Shown here: positions 52,154 through 62,289 of the stretch, piece after piece | Position numbering within the stretch: the stretch's first letter is position 1 | Layout of the letters: each line of letters begins with the position of its first letter | NCBI RefSeq assembly: GCF_030067705.1 | Contig: NZ_JASJEX010000001.1 | Coordinates: forward strand, 1 to 64,000 | Reading direction: 5' to 3' | DNA from: Kribbibacterium absianum | GTDB lineage: Bacteria > Actinomycetota > Coriobacteriia > Coriobacteriales > Atopobiaceae | Length of the DNA stretch: 64,000 nt | The notes under the pieces: model-generated | Told to the model about the DNA's origin: nothing | The model's input: only the letters and a program-made list of their open reading frames with translations | Database searches by the model: none | Made by a program: the position numbers and the translations under genes

Positions 52154-52328
52154 GGGCGGCCTCTGGCAGCGGCGTCGGGCCTCGACGAGCCTTTGGCTCA
52201 GCCCGTGAGAGCCGGTTGTCCACCGGCCGCTGGCCAACTCGCGCGAATCTCTGATTATCCTGAGGCCGACGTGCGGAAACGCCCGCTCGGGTTACGATGA
52301 ACTCAGTGTTCTGAATAAAGGAGCGCCC

Positions 52329-52778
52329 ATGGCCCAGACGGTTCCGGCCGACCACGTCTTTCTTGACATCCCCGCCGCCAGTCGCGACGAGGTGCTCGAC
52401 TTCCTCTGCGGCCAGGCCGTGGCGCTCGGGATCGCGTCGAGCGCCGAGGGGCTCAAGGAGGGCTTCCTCGCCCGCGAGACGGAGGGCTCCACGGGCATGG
52501 TCGCGGGATTCGCGGTCCCGCACGCGCAGTGCGATGCCGTCCAAGAGCCGGGAGTGCTCGTCGTGAAGCTCGCGCAGCCGGTGCCGTGGGAGACGATGGA
52601 CGGCGCGCCCGTGGACGTCGCCGTCGCGATCGTCGCGCCGACGGACGCCGCCGGCCACCTGCGCATGCTCTCGAAGCTGGCCGTGGCCCTCATGGCGCCG
52701 GACTTCTCGGGGTCGGTGCATGAGGCGGTGACGCCGGAGGACGTGGCCGCGCTCGTGAACGAGGCGGTCTCGGACTAG
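52329..52778 (+). CDS. PTS fructose/mannitol-type EIIA protein
   Basis: A 149-residue EIIA with phosphorylatable His65 in AGFAVPHAQCDAV, a paralogue of the EIIA at 33332. It precedes the PfkB-type kinase gene by about 90 bases and probably feeds the same pathway. No EIIBC gene is in the window. Start after AAAGGAG. Confidence 0.9.
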   Translation: MAQTVPADHVFLDIPAASRDEVLDFLCGQAVALGIASSAEGLKEGFLARETEGSTGMVAGFAVPHAQCDAVQEPGVLVVKLAQPVPWETMDGAPVDVAVAIVAPTDAAGHLRMLSKLAVALMAPDFSGSVHEAVTPEDVAALVNEAVSD

Positions 52779-52866
52779 CCCGCACACGTACTGAACGCGG
52801 CGACCGCACCGGCGCCGCGAGGAACAACTGCGGGCACGAGCGCCCGCGCCGGAGAGGGAGAGAGAC

Positions 52867-53871
52867 TTGATCTACACCGTGACCTTCAACCCGTCCGTCG
52901 ACTACGTGATGCACCCCACGACCCTCGACATGGGCTACACCAACCGCTCCACGGCCGAGGAGTTCTACGCCGGCGGCAACGGCATCAACGTCTCCACCAT
53001 CCTCACCGAGCTCGACGTGGACAACGTCGCGATGGGCCTCATCGGCGGGTTCACCGGGGAGTTCGTGCTCGACACCCTGCAGGCCCAGGGCATCAACACC
53101 AACTTCGTGCGCCTCGACAAGGGCAACACGCGCATCAACGTGAAGCTCAACGGCATCATCATGACCATCATCAACGGTATGGGCCCCAACATCCCCATCG
53201 CCAAGGTGGACGAGCTCTTCCGCCGCATCGACCGCATCCAGGCCGGCTCCACGCTCGTGCTCACGGGCTCCATCCCGAGCTGCCTGCCGGACGACATGTA
53301 CGACATCATGATGAGCCGCTTCGGCGACCGCGGCATCCGCTTCGTGGTGGACGCGCCGGGCGACCTGCTCATGAACGCCCTCGCCGCCAAGCCCTTCTTC
53401 ATCAAGCCCAACAACCACGAGGTGGGCCGCATCTTCGGCGCGAACCCGGAGACCCCCGAGGAGGTGCTCCCGTACGCGCGCCTGCTCCACGAGAAGGGCG
53501 CCCAGAACGTGCTCGTCTCCTGCGGCGGCTACGGCGCGGCCCTCGTGGACGAGTACGGCCAGGAGCACACCACCAAGTGCCCGCCCTGCCGCCTGGTGAA
53601 CGCCACCGGCGCCGGCGATTCCATGGTGGCCGGCTTCCTCGCCGCCCTCGACCGCGGTTGGGACTACGGCGACGCCCTCAACTACGCGAGCGCCTGCGGC
53701 TCCGCGACGGCCGCGTCCAACGGCCTTGCGAACCGTGAGACCATCGAGCGCTTCTACAACTCGCTGGTTCATCTGCTCGAGGACGAGGCCTCCAAGGCCG
53801 GCCAGGACCCGGTCGAGCCGGTGGCCCACGATGCGGGCGACGTGGAGAACGCGTCGGATAGCGAGGATTAG
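52867..53871 (+). CDS. PfkB-family 1-phosphofructokinase/tagatose-6-phosphate kinase
   Basis: A 334-residue ribokinase-superfamily kinase. The start YTVTFNPSVDYVM and EEFYAGGNGINVSTILTELD are typical of FruK/LacC; the catalytic loop is VNATGAGDSMVAGFLAAL. FruK phosphorylates fructose-1-phosphate, made by the fructose PTS; with a fructose-type EIIA just upstream, FruK is the better guess than LacC. TTG start after GGAGAGGGAGAG. The last 35 residues are an acidic tail. Confidence 0.85.
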   Translation: MIYTVTFNPSVDYVMHPTTLDMGYTNRSTAEEFYAGGNGINVSTILTELDVDNVAMGLIGGFTGEFVLDTLQAQGINTNFVRLDKGNTRINVKLNGIIMTIINGMGPNIPIAKVDELFRRIDRIQAGSTLVLTGSIPSCLPDDMYDIMMSRFGDRGIRFVVDAPGDLLMNALAAKPFFIKPNNHEVGRIFGANPETPEEVLPYARLLHEKGAQNVLVSCGGYGAALVDEYGQEHTTKCPPCRLVNATGAGDSMVAGFLAALDRGWDYGDALNYASACGSATAASNGLANRETIERFYNSLVHLLEDEASKAGQDPVEPVAHDAGDVENASDSED

Positions 53872-53999
53872 GCCTCTGGCCATGCCGTTCCCTTAAAGGG
53901 GACTGGTACACTACCCTATGGTTGCAACGGGCGGTCGCGACCACCGTCCGAGTGGCACACGAGATGTTTTCTAGTTGGCACGTCAAGAAGGAGAAGGAC

Positions 54000-54263
54000 A
54001 TGGTTTCTGAGACCGTCACCATCATCAACCCCACCGGCCTCCACATGCGCCCGGCCGGCCTCTTTGCCTCCACGATGGGCAAGTTCAGCTCCAACGTCAC
54101 CATCAAGGGCAACGGCAAGGAGATCAACGGCAAGTCCCCGATGGCCATCATGGCCGGCGGCCTCGGTGCCGGCACCGAGATCGAGATCGTGTGCGAGGGC
54201 GACGACGAGGCTGACGCCCTGAAGGCCGCCGTGGACCTGGTGAACTCCGGCCTCGGCGAGTAA
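54000..54263 (+). CDS. ptsH: PTS phosphocarrier protein HPr
   Basis: An 87-residue HPr with the active His15 in NPTGLHMRPAG and the regulatory Ser46 in INGKSPMAIM, so control by HPr kinase is possible. It passes phosphate from EI to the EIIA proteins. Start after AAGAAGGAGAAG. A terminator lies before ptsI, so partial read-through or separate promoters set HPr and EI levels. Confidence 0.96.
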   Translation: MVSETVTIINPTGLHMRPAGLFASTMGKFSSNVTIKGNGKEINGKSPMAIMAGGLGAGTEIEIVCEGDDEADALKAAVDLVNSGLGE

Positions 54264-54311
54264 CCTGCGCTTCAGACTTCGGGGCGCGAGCCCACCTGTG
54301 TTACAGCCTGA

Positions 54312-54344
54312 GGGGCGCCGTTCATGATGTGCGGCGCCCCTTTT
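54312..54344 (+). terminator. Terminator between ptsH and ptsI
   Basis: GGGGCGCC (54312-54319) pairs with GGCGCCCC (54333-54340), then TTTT. Confidence 0.85.
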
Positions 54345-54391
54345 CACCCCGCCAGCGAGATGCGCGTCCCCGCGCATGTTTGGAGGCTCTC

Positions 54392-56095
54392 ATGTTCCAA
54401 GGCGTCAACGGTTCTGACGGCATCGGCATCGGCGTGGCCCAGGTGGCCGTCGAGCCCGACCTTACCTACACGGCCACCGCGCACAACGACCCGGAGGCCG
54501 AGCGCACCCGGTACGAGAAGGCCCTCGACGCCTTCTGCGACCGCACGCAGGCCCAGGCCGAGCGCATGGCCGTCACGGTGGGCGAGGAGGAGTCGCAGAT
54601 CATGATCGGGCACATCAACATGGCCCGCGACCCGTTCATGATCGACGAGATCAACAACCGCATCAACTCCGGCATGTCCGCCGAGCAGGCCACCGACGAG
54701 GTCTGCGACATGTTCTACGGCATGTTCGCCGGCATGGACGACCCGATGATGCGCGAGCGCGCCGCCGACGTGCAGGACATCCGCACGGGGCTGCTCGCGA
54801 ACCTGCTCGGCAAGGAGGTCGTGGACCTCTCCGTGCTCCCGGCCGGCTCCATCGTGGTCGTGCACGATCTGACGCCGTCTATGACCGCCGACATCGACAA
54901 GGAGAACGTCGCCGGCATCATCACCGAGACCGGCGGCCGCACCTCCCACTCCGCGATCATCGCCCGCGCGCTCGAGATCCCTGCGGTCCTCTCGGTGCCC
55001 AACGCCTGCACCGTGTGCCGCCAGGGCGACACCGTCGTGGTGGACGGCACCAAGGGCGAGGTCTACGTGAACCCGGACGAGGCCGCGCTCGACGACTTCA
55101 AGGCCCAGGCGGCCGCCGCCGCCGAGGCCAAGGCCGCCCTCAACGCCTACCGCGGCAAGCCCACCGAGACGGCCGACGGCGAGAAGGTGCTGCTCGTCGC
55201 CAACATCGGCAACCCCGAGGACGCCGCCGGCGCCCAGGAGCACGACGCGGAGGGCATCGGCCTCTTCCGTTCCGAGTTCCTGTTCATGGACTCCAAGGAG
55301 CTGCCGAGCGAGGACGAGCAGTTCAACGCCTACCAGAAGGTCGCGCTGCGCATGAAGGACCAGCCGGTCATCATCCGCACGCTCGATGTGGGCGGCGACA
55401 AGGAGATCCCGTACCTCGACCTCCAGAAGGAGGAGAACCCGTTCATGGGGTACCGCGCGGTGCGCTACTGCCTCGCGAACCCCGACCAGTACAAGGTGCA
55501 GATCCGCGCGCTGCTCCGCGCCAGCGCCTTTGGCGACATCAAGATCATGGTGCCGCTCGTCACCTGCCTTGAGGAGATTCGCCAGGTCAAGGCGCTCGTC
55601 AAGGAGTGCATGGCCGAGCTGGACGCCGAGGGCATCAAGTACAACCCGGACATCGAGGTCGGCACGATGATCGAGACGCCGGCCGCCTCGCTCATCGCCG
55701 ACGACCTCGCCGCCGAGTGCGACTTCTTCTCCATCGGTACCAACGACCTCATCGGCTACACGATGTGCGCCGACCGCGGCAACGACCGGATCGCCTACCT
55801 GTACTCCGTGTACAACCCGGCGGTGCTGCGTTCCATCAAGCGCGTCATCGAGTGCGGCAACGAGGCCGGCATCATGGTGGGCATGTGCGGCGAGGCCGCG
55901 GCCGACCCGCTGCTGATCCCGATGCTGATCAGCTTCGGCCTGGGCGAGTACAGCGTGTCCGCGCCGTCCGTCCTCAAGACCCGTAAGATCATCAGCGAGT
56001 GGACGAAGGCCGAGGCCGACGAGCTGGCCGAGAAGGTCATGAAGCTCAAGACCGCCGAGGAGGTCAAGGACGCGCTGGCGACCGCTGCCAAGTAG
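54392..56095 (+). CDS. ptsI: PTS enzyme I (phosphoenolpyruvate-protein phosphotransferase)
   Basis: A 567-residue EI. Active His186 is in TETGGRTSHSAIIAR; the PEP-binding TIM barrel shows GIGLFRSEFLFMD, IRTLDVGGDKEIPYL, and the Cys in GMCGEAAADP near the end. It starts the phosphate relay by autophosphorylation from PEP. The ATG follows TTGGAGG. Confidence 0.96.
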   Translation: MFQGVNGSDGIGIGVAQVAVEPDLTYTATAHNDPEAERTRYEKALDAFCDRTQAQAERMAVTVGEEESQIMIGHINMARDPFMIDEINNRINSGMSAEQATDEVCDMFYGMFAGMDDPMMRERAADVQDIRTGLLANLLGKEVVDLSVLPAGSIVVVHDLTPSMTADIDKENVAGIITETGGRTSHSAIIARALEIPAVLSVPNACTVCRQGDTVVVDGTKGEVYVNPDEAALDDFKAQAAAAAEAKAALNAYRGKPTETADGEKVLLVANIGNPEDAAGAQEHDAEGIGLFRSEFLFMDSKELPSEDEQFNAYQKVALRMKDQPVIIRTLDVGGDKEIPYLDLQKEENPFMGYRAVRYCLANPDQYKVQIRALLRASAFGDIKIMVPLVTCLEEIRQVKALVKECMAELDAEGIKYNPDIEVGTMIETPAASLIADDLAAECDFFSIGTNDLIGYTMCADRGNDRIAYLYSVYNPAVLRSIKRVIECGNEAGIMVGMCGEAAADPLLIPMLISFGLGEYSVSAPSVLKTRKIISEWTKAEADELAEKVMKLKTAEEVKDALATAAK

Positions 56096-56114
56096 GCGCG
56101 ATTTCTCGTGAACA

Positions 56115-56167
56115 AAAGGGGCCGGGTGCTCCGCCCGTTGCTGGGCGGGGCACCCGGCCCCTTTTTT
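56115..56167 (+). terminator. Strong terminator after ptsI
   Basis: A stem of about 23 bp (56115-56137 with the strand after the GTTGCT loop), followed by a run of Ts. Confidence 0.92.
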
Positions 56168-56349
56168 GGGCGCAGGGATGCCGTGGGTCGGCTTAGGGTC
56201 CGTTGAGTGGGGATTGTGGGGTCATTGAGAGCCTCTTGAGGGTCAGCAGCCCTTCGCGCGGGGCATGATGAAGGCGCCAGGACTCGGAGGGGAGGGTTCG
56301 CTCCGGTGATCCATGCTGAACGGGGAATGACAAAGAGGAGAGGGTGAAC

Positions 56350-56856
56350 ATGAGCACTCTTCGTACGCGCTGTCATAAGAAGTTGCGCATAGCTCTTGGT
56401 TTGGTTGTGTTCGCGGTGTGCCTTTGTCTCGCAACGCCTGCTCAGGCCAAGACCCTCTCTGCGACATTCGACCTAGAGACCTTGCAGCCCCAAAGTAAAA
56501 CGTTCGTTCTTGAAGACGGGACAAAAGGGGAGCTGGGCATTAGTCCTGTCGTATACCCTGCTTTCTTTGATATGGGTTCCGGAAAGCATACGTACACAGT
56601 GTATTGGAACACAGGGACACTCAACACAAGCTTCAAGATTGACATTGATAACTACCGTATAACACGCGGTTACGATAAAACGTTCAGCGGAATATTCACT
56701 CGCGTGTCTCAGGAGTTCTCAAACAAAACTCCGAAAAAATACACTCTGAACACAGTTTTTTCGGGAGCTGTGGGAGGAATCACCGTTACTCAGACCCAGC
56801 TGCTCACAGGCGAAATCGTCAGTAAGGATCTCCAGACCTACGTGACCTACGCGTAG
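56350..56856 (+). CDS. Small secreted protein (DUF5626-like), low GC
   Basis: A 168-residue protein with a clear signal peptide (basic RTRCHKKLRI, hydrophobic ALGLVVFAVCLCLA, cleavage after TPAQA at about residue 34). The mature part is a beta-rich single domain of about 130 residues containing FDLETLQPQSKTFVLEDGTKGELGI and TYTVYWNTGTLNTSFKIDIDNYRITRGYD. It resembles DUF5626-type secreted proteins of Firmicutes. Codons are much richer in A/T than in surrounding genes, suggesting recent transfer. The ATG is preferred to a GTG six bases earlier because of spacing from AGAGGAG. The function is unknown. Confidence 0.75.
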   Translation: MSTLRTRCHKKLRIALGLVVFAVCLCLATPAQAKTLSATFDLETLQPQSKTFVLEDGTKGELGISPVVYPAFFDMGSGKHTYTVYWNTGTLNTSFKIDIDNYRITRGYDKTFSGIFTRVSQEFSNKTPKKYTLNTVFSGAVGGITVTQTQLLTGEIVSKDLQTYVTYA

Positions 56857-56874
56857 GAAGATGGGAGGGCTCCG

Positions 56875-57378
56875 GTGATTTCCGCTTTCATTACGGTCAC
56901 CTCCCAAAGCCTCGGCCTCGTTCTGGGAGCTGCCCTCCTGGTGGCTATGGGGATATGGGGCGCCGTGCTTGTGCTGGTGCCCTTTCTCAAGGAGGTGCGC
57001 GCCCCTGACCCTGCTCCCGCTCCTACGGCAGAGGCTGCAAAGGCTTCGCAGGCGCGTATGGATGAGGCCCCCGCTCCCACCTGGGTGTCTCTGGGCAACG
57101 TCAGCTACAGCATCGTGGGCAGGCAGGCGTTCGTGGGTGACCGGGAAGTGCCTCTGAGCCCCATCGAGCACGATCTCTTGCGCTTCTTCTTGGAGCATCC
57201 CAACGAGGCGGTCTCGAAGCAGGCCTTGCAAGAGCGGTTCTGGGGATGCAGGGGCCCCGACACGCGCGCCGTCGAGGAGGCCAACCTGAGGCTGCGAAAG
57301 AAGCTGCAGGCCGCCGGGTCCACTGCCACAAATGAGGTCGTCCGGGGGTACGGTTACAAGTTCACGGTGCGCGACTGA
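56875..57378 (+). CDS. Membrane-anchored winged-helix protein (N-terminal anchor)
   Basis: A 167-residue protein. One membrane helix lies at the N-terminus (about 12-37), then a Pro/Ala-rich linker (about 43-68), then an OmpR/PhoB-type winged helix: EVPLSPIEHDLLRFFLEHPNEAVSKQALQERFW...VEEANLRLRKKLQAAG...VVRGYGYKFTV. There is no receiver or extracellular sensor domain. In ToxR/CadC the winged helix is N-terminal, so the order here is reversed. It begins 18 bases after the secreted-protein gene and was probably acquired or retained with it. GTG start after GGGAGGG. Confidence 0.75.
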   Translation: MISAFITVTSQSLGLVLGAALLVAMGIWGAVLVLVPFLKEVRAPDPAPAPTAEAAKASQARMDEAPAPTWVSLGNVSYSIVGRQAFVGDREVPLSPIEHDLLRFFLEHPNEAVSKQALQERFWGCRGPDTRAVEEANLRLRKKLQAAGSTATNEVVRGYGYKFTVRD

Positions 57379-57411
57379 ACGGTGGCGACAGCCCCAAGAG
57401 AGGCCTTGCGG

Positions 57412-58437
57412 CTACTCTCCCCGCACCTTCTCCGAGAGCTTGGTGCCGAGCAGCCCGTCCATCGGGCGGAGCTTCTCGGGCTCCACGCGGTTGGGGTTCC
57501 ACGGGAAGGAGTTCGGGACGATGACCTCGAGCGCCTGCGGCTGCACCGAGACCTCGAAGCGCCGGCCGGTCATCTTCTCGCCGTCGATCTGCACCGGCGG
57601 CTCCTCGTCGAAGGTCACATTGAGGTGCTTGAAGGTCTCGATTTTGACCGTCGGGGAGCTGCAGTGGAGGCCGAGGCGCGTCCGCGCGAACAGCGCGAGC
57701 GCGGCCGGCTTGCTCGGCATCCTGGTGTTGTAGCAGAGGTCGAGCTTCCCATCCACCGGGCTCGCCTCCGGACAGATCTTGAACCCGCCGCCGTAGGTGG
57801 GGCCCACCTGGCACGCGAAGGCGATCTCCTCGCCCGAGAAGCGCTTGCCGCCGTCGAGGGACGCCGTGTACTTCCAGCCGTGGGTGTAGGAGCGGAAGAT
57901 GTCGTAGCCGCTCTCCGCGAAGAGGCGCGTGCCGTGGGCGCCTGTGCGCTTGCGGCGCTCCATCGTGTCGAGGGCGATCGCCGCGTCGAGGCCGAAGGAG
58001 AGCGTCTCGCAGAAGTAGACGCCGTTGCAGAGTCCCAGGTCGAGCATCATGCGCGTGCCGTTGAGCACTTGGCCGAGGCTCGCGGTGGGGTCGTTGAGCG
58101 CTAGGTGGAGCGTGCGCGCGTAGTCGTTGCCGCTGCCGATGGGGATGACGCCGAACGCCGGGCGGCTCCCGGCTTTGATCTTCATAAGGCCGTTGACCGT
58201 CTCGTGGATGATGCCGTCGCCGCCGATGGCGATCACCGTGTCGTAGCCCTGCGCCTTCGCCGCGATGCCCGTGGCGTCACCGGGGCCTGAGGTCATCACC
58301 ATCTTGTAGGCGGTGGTGGCGTTGCTGAAGCTCTGGAGGAAGCGGTCGACGAACTCGGCGGCCTCCCTGCCCTTGCCGCTCTGGGACACGGGGTTGGCGA
58401 TCACGAGCGTGCGCCCGAGCTTGGTCTTCTCGGCCAT
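57412..58437 (-). CDS. Diacylglycerol kinase-family lipid kinase
   Basis: A 341-residue DagK/YegS-type kinase: ANPVSQSGKGREAAEF, IAIGGDGIIHETVNGLM (GGDG nucleotide motif, about 75), IPIGSGNDYARTL, and late CPEASPVDGKLDLCY. It phosphorylates diacylglycerol or a related lipid at the membrane surface. Start after AAGGAGCC; convergent with the winged-helix gene. Confidence 0.9.
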   Translation of the reverse strand: MAEKTKLGRTLVIANPVSQSGKGREAAEFVDRFLQSFSNATTAYKMVMTSGPGDATGIAAKAQGYDTVIAIGGDGIIHETVNGLMKIKAGSRPAFGVIPIGSGNDYARTLHLALNDPTASLGQVLNGTRMMLDLGLCNGVYFCETLSFGLDAAIALDTMERRKRTGAHGTRLFAESGYDIFRSYTHGWKYTASLDGGKRFSGEEIAFACQVGPTYGGGFKICPEASPVDGKLDLCYNTRMPSKPAALALFARTRLGLHCSSPTVKIETFKHLNVTFDEEPPVQIDGEKMTGRRFEVSVQPQALEVIVPNSFPWNPNRVEPEKLRPMDGLLGTKLSEKVRGE

Positions 58438-58531
58438 GGAGGCTCCTTCGGTATGGGGAACCCCTTCAAAGTAGGCGAACGCCGCGGTTGCTCGCTGTCC
58501 CCTCGGACGAAAAACAGCCGCAGTCCACGGA

Positions 58532-58729
58532 GGATGCGCGAGAGCCGTTTTCCCGCATCTGATCGGCCGGCGTTGCGGGGATGCGTTTCCGCGCATCCGA
58601 GGGTCCTGCGTTGTGGGGAACCGTTTCTCCGCAAGCCGCCAGTCCCGGCGTTTACGCCGTGCGGGGGAGCGGGGGCGCCGTTTCCCCGCAAGCGGTTGCG
58701 AAAGTTTGCGGGCAACCGTTTCCCCGCAA
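58532..58729 (+). repeat. Array of five degenerate palindromic repeats with 38-bp phase
   Basis: The core CCGTTTCCCCGCA recurs at 58545, 58583, 58621, 58678 and 58716, spaced 38, 38, 57 and 38 bases. Each core pairs with a preceding TGCGGGGAA-type strand. This explains most of the 370-base gap between the lipid-kinase gene and the tRNAs; I see no gene in it. Confidence 0.75.
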
Positions 58730-58762
58730 GCTGCGGTCGCAGTAGCCGCAGGGTGCGGCTGA

Positions 58763-60472
<1,710 letters not shown>

Positions 60473-60492
60473 GCGCACGGATCAGTGTGAAA

Positions 60493-60534
60493 CGAGGGGT
60501 CTCTCCGGCGACGGGGAGGCCCCTCGTTCTTTGT
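60493..60534 (+). terminator. Terminator of gdhA
   Basis: 11-bp stem CGAGGGGTCTC/GAGGCCCCTCG (60493-60503 with 60516-60526) with one T-G pair, then TTCTTTG. Confidence 0.85.
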
Positions 60535-60572
60535 GGAGGCAATGTCAGGCATGAGTGGGTGCCGCTGCTCCC

Positions 60573-60601
60573 TTGACAGAGAAGAACGTGTGTTCTATAC
60601 C
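60573..60601 (+). promoter_or_regulatory. Consensus sigma-70 promoter of tRNA-Leu with embedded LexA box
   Basis: TTGACA (60573-60578) and TATACC (60596-60601) are 17 bases apart. Within the spacer and touching the -10 lies AGAACGTGTGTTCT (60583-60596), which shares 13 bases with the ruvC SOS box. Predicted transcription start is about 45 bases before the tRNA. Confidence 0.75.
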
Positions 60602-60650
60602 AAGAGGCAGAGAAACGAGGGAGAGCAGCCCTTTGCTACACTGGCCGGAC

Positions 60651-60735
60651 GCGGACATGGCGGAACTGGCAGACGCGCTGGATTTAGGTTCCAGTGGGGA
60701 GACCCGTGGAGGTTCGAGTCCTCTTGTCCGCACCA
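60651..60735 (+). tRNA. tRNA-Leu (anticodon TAG)
   Basis: Acceptor GCGGACA/TGTCCGC, anticodon stem CTGGA/TCCAG with loop TTTAGGT, long variable arm, GGTTCGAGTCC T-arm, encoded CCA; 85 bases. Confidence 0.96.
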
Positions 60736-60889
60736 GAGCGAATGTGCAGGGGCCGTCGGCGTGGTGGGCGGCCCCGCTCGCGTTTTGACCAGCTGTGCCA
60801 AGTGGCGCACAATAGGCCGTTGGTACAGGTAAGGTGGGCGAGCAGTCGCCCTATCGGCCGCGAGGAGCGGCCCGTTTTCAGGAGGAACG

Positions 60890-62230
60890 TTGGACATCAC
60901 CGTCACCGCGGAGGAGCCGAAGGACTCGAAGCTCGTCGCCACCCTGACCGTCCCGGCAGCCGACGTGGATCGCGCGATCAAGGCAGCCTACAAGGAGGTC
61001 GCGAACAAGTACAACTTCCAGGGCTTCCGCAAGGGCAAGGCCCCGCGCCCCGTCATTGACTCCATGGTGGGCAAGCAGAACATCCTGGCGGACGCCACGA
61101 ACGACGTCCTGGCCCAGGCCGAGCCGCTGCTGCTCGACCAGCTCGATATCGTGCCCGTGGGCGATGTGGACTACGGCGAGAACCTCGAGCCGGTGGCCGA
61201 GCACAACGACTACGTGGTGACGGTGACCATCGACCTCATCCCCGAGGCCGAGCTCATCTCCTATGACCCGGTCTCCATCAACATGCCCCCTGCGGAGGTC
61301 ACCGACGCCGAGATCGACCAGCAGCTCGAGGTGCTCATGGGCTACCAGGCGCACTACGACGAGGCCGAGGAGGGCGCCGAGGTGGCGACCGGCGACATCG
61401 TGAAGGTCACCGTCAAGGACATCGAGAACGGCGAGCGCTTCGCCGGCGACGACCGCATGCTGATGACCGGCTCCGGGATGCTGCCCGAGGCCCTCGAGGA
61501 GGCGCTCGTGGGCATGAAGGTCGGCGACTCTAAGGAGGTCGCCTTCGAGATGCCGGGCGCTCCCACCGAGGACGACCAGGAGCCGGAGCCCGTGCACGTC
61601 GTGATCGACGTGACGCTGAATGAGATTCAGGTCAAGCACGTGCCGGAGCTCACGGACGAGTTCGTCGACAGCGCCTTCGGGTTCGAGAACGTTCAGGCTC
61701 TCCGCGACGCCGTGGCGGCCGAGATCAAGGCCGACAAGGACCAGCACCTGCCCTCCCTCAAGGAGGAGCGCGTGATCGTCGAGCTCACCAAGCGCTCCGA
61801 GCTCGAGGAGGTGCCCGAGGACTACGTCAAGCAGGTGCACGACGAGATCGCCCGCCAGTTCCTGCAGGACCTTCAGGCTCAGGGGCAGACGGTGGACTCC
61901 TTCCTCCAGATGCGCCACATCACGATGGCCCAGCTGATGGCCGACATGCAGGAGCAGGCCGCCGAGCACGCGAGCCAGTCCATCGCGCTTGACGCCCTGG
62001 CCCGTCACCTGGACCTCCAGCTGACCGAGGACGAGGTCAAGACCGAGTTCGCCGACGTCTACGGCGTCAAGGACGTCGACAAGGTCATGGCCGACTTCAA
62101 GAAGAACGGGCAGATGCCCGCCGTCCGTCAGACCATCCGCCGCTCTCGCGCTGTCAAGTGGCTGCTCGACACCGCGGAGGTCACCGAGGTGGACGAGGTG
62201 GCGGAGAAGCGGGCCGCCGACAACCAGTAA
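60890..62230 (+). CDS. tig: Trigger factor
   Basis: A 446-residue ribosome-bound chaperone with prolyl isomerase activity. The ribosome-docking signature appears as [17 protein letters not shown] (about 42-58), the FKBP domain at about 155-245 ([13 protein letters not shown]), and the C-terminal helical arms follow. TTG start after GGAGG. It lies before clpP and clpX, the common Gram-positive order, linking nascent-chain folding with proteolysis. Confidence 0.96.
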   Translation: MDITVTAEEPKDSKLVATLTVPAADVDRAIKAAYKEVANKYNFQGFRKGKAPRPVIDSMVGKQNILADATNDVLAQAEPLLLDQLDIVPVGDVDYGENLEPVAEHNDYVVTVTIDLIPEAELISYDPVSINMPPAEVTDAEIDQQLEVLMGYQAHYDEAEEGAEVATGDIVKVTVKDIENGERFAGDDRMLMTGSGMLPEALEEALVGMKVGDSKEVAFEMPGAPTEDDQEPEPVHVVIDVTLNEIQVKHVPELTDEFVDSAFGFENVQALRDAVAAEIKADKDQHLPSLKEERVIVELTKRSELEEVPEDYVKQVHDEIARQFLQDLQAQGQTVDSFLQMRHITMAQLMADMQEQAAEHASQSIALDALARHLDLQLTEDEVKTEFADVYGVKDVDKVMADFKKNGQMPAVRQTIRRSRAVKWLLDTAEVTEVDEVAEKRAADNQ

Positions 62231-62243
62231 CCCCGCACCTCTA

Positions 62244-62270
62244 CCGGGGCGCGTCTGCGCCCCGGGTCTT
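62244..62270 (+). terminator. Hairpin between tig and clpP
   Basis: 9-bp perfect stem CCGGGGCGC/GCGCCCCGG with GTCT loop and a weak GTCTT tail; likely an attenuator or partial terminator. Confidence 0.55.
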
Positions 62271-62289
62271 GTGGGAGAAAGGATGCGCA

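Noticed and set aside
58532-58729. CRISPR array
   Set aside because: Only five degenerate copies, repeats differ from each other, the between-repeat segments are only about 13-30 bases, and no cas genes are near.
60555-60788. Small plus-strand frame over tRNA-Leu (TAG)
   Set aside because: Translation of the tRNA itself (ADMAELADALDLGSSGETRG pattern), a common annotation artefact.
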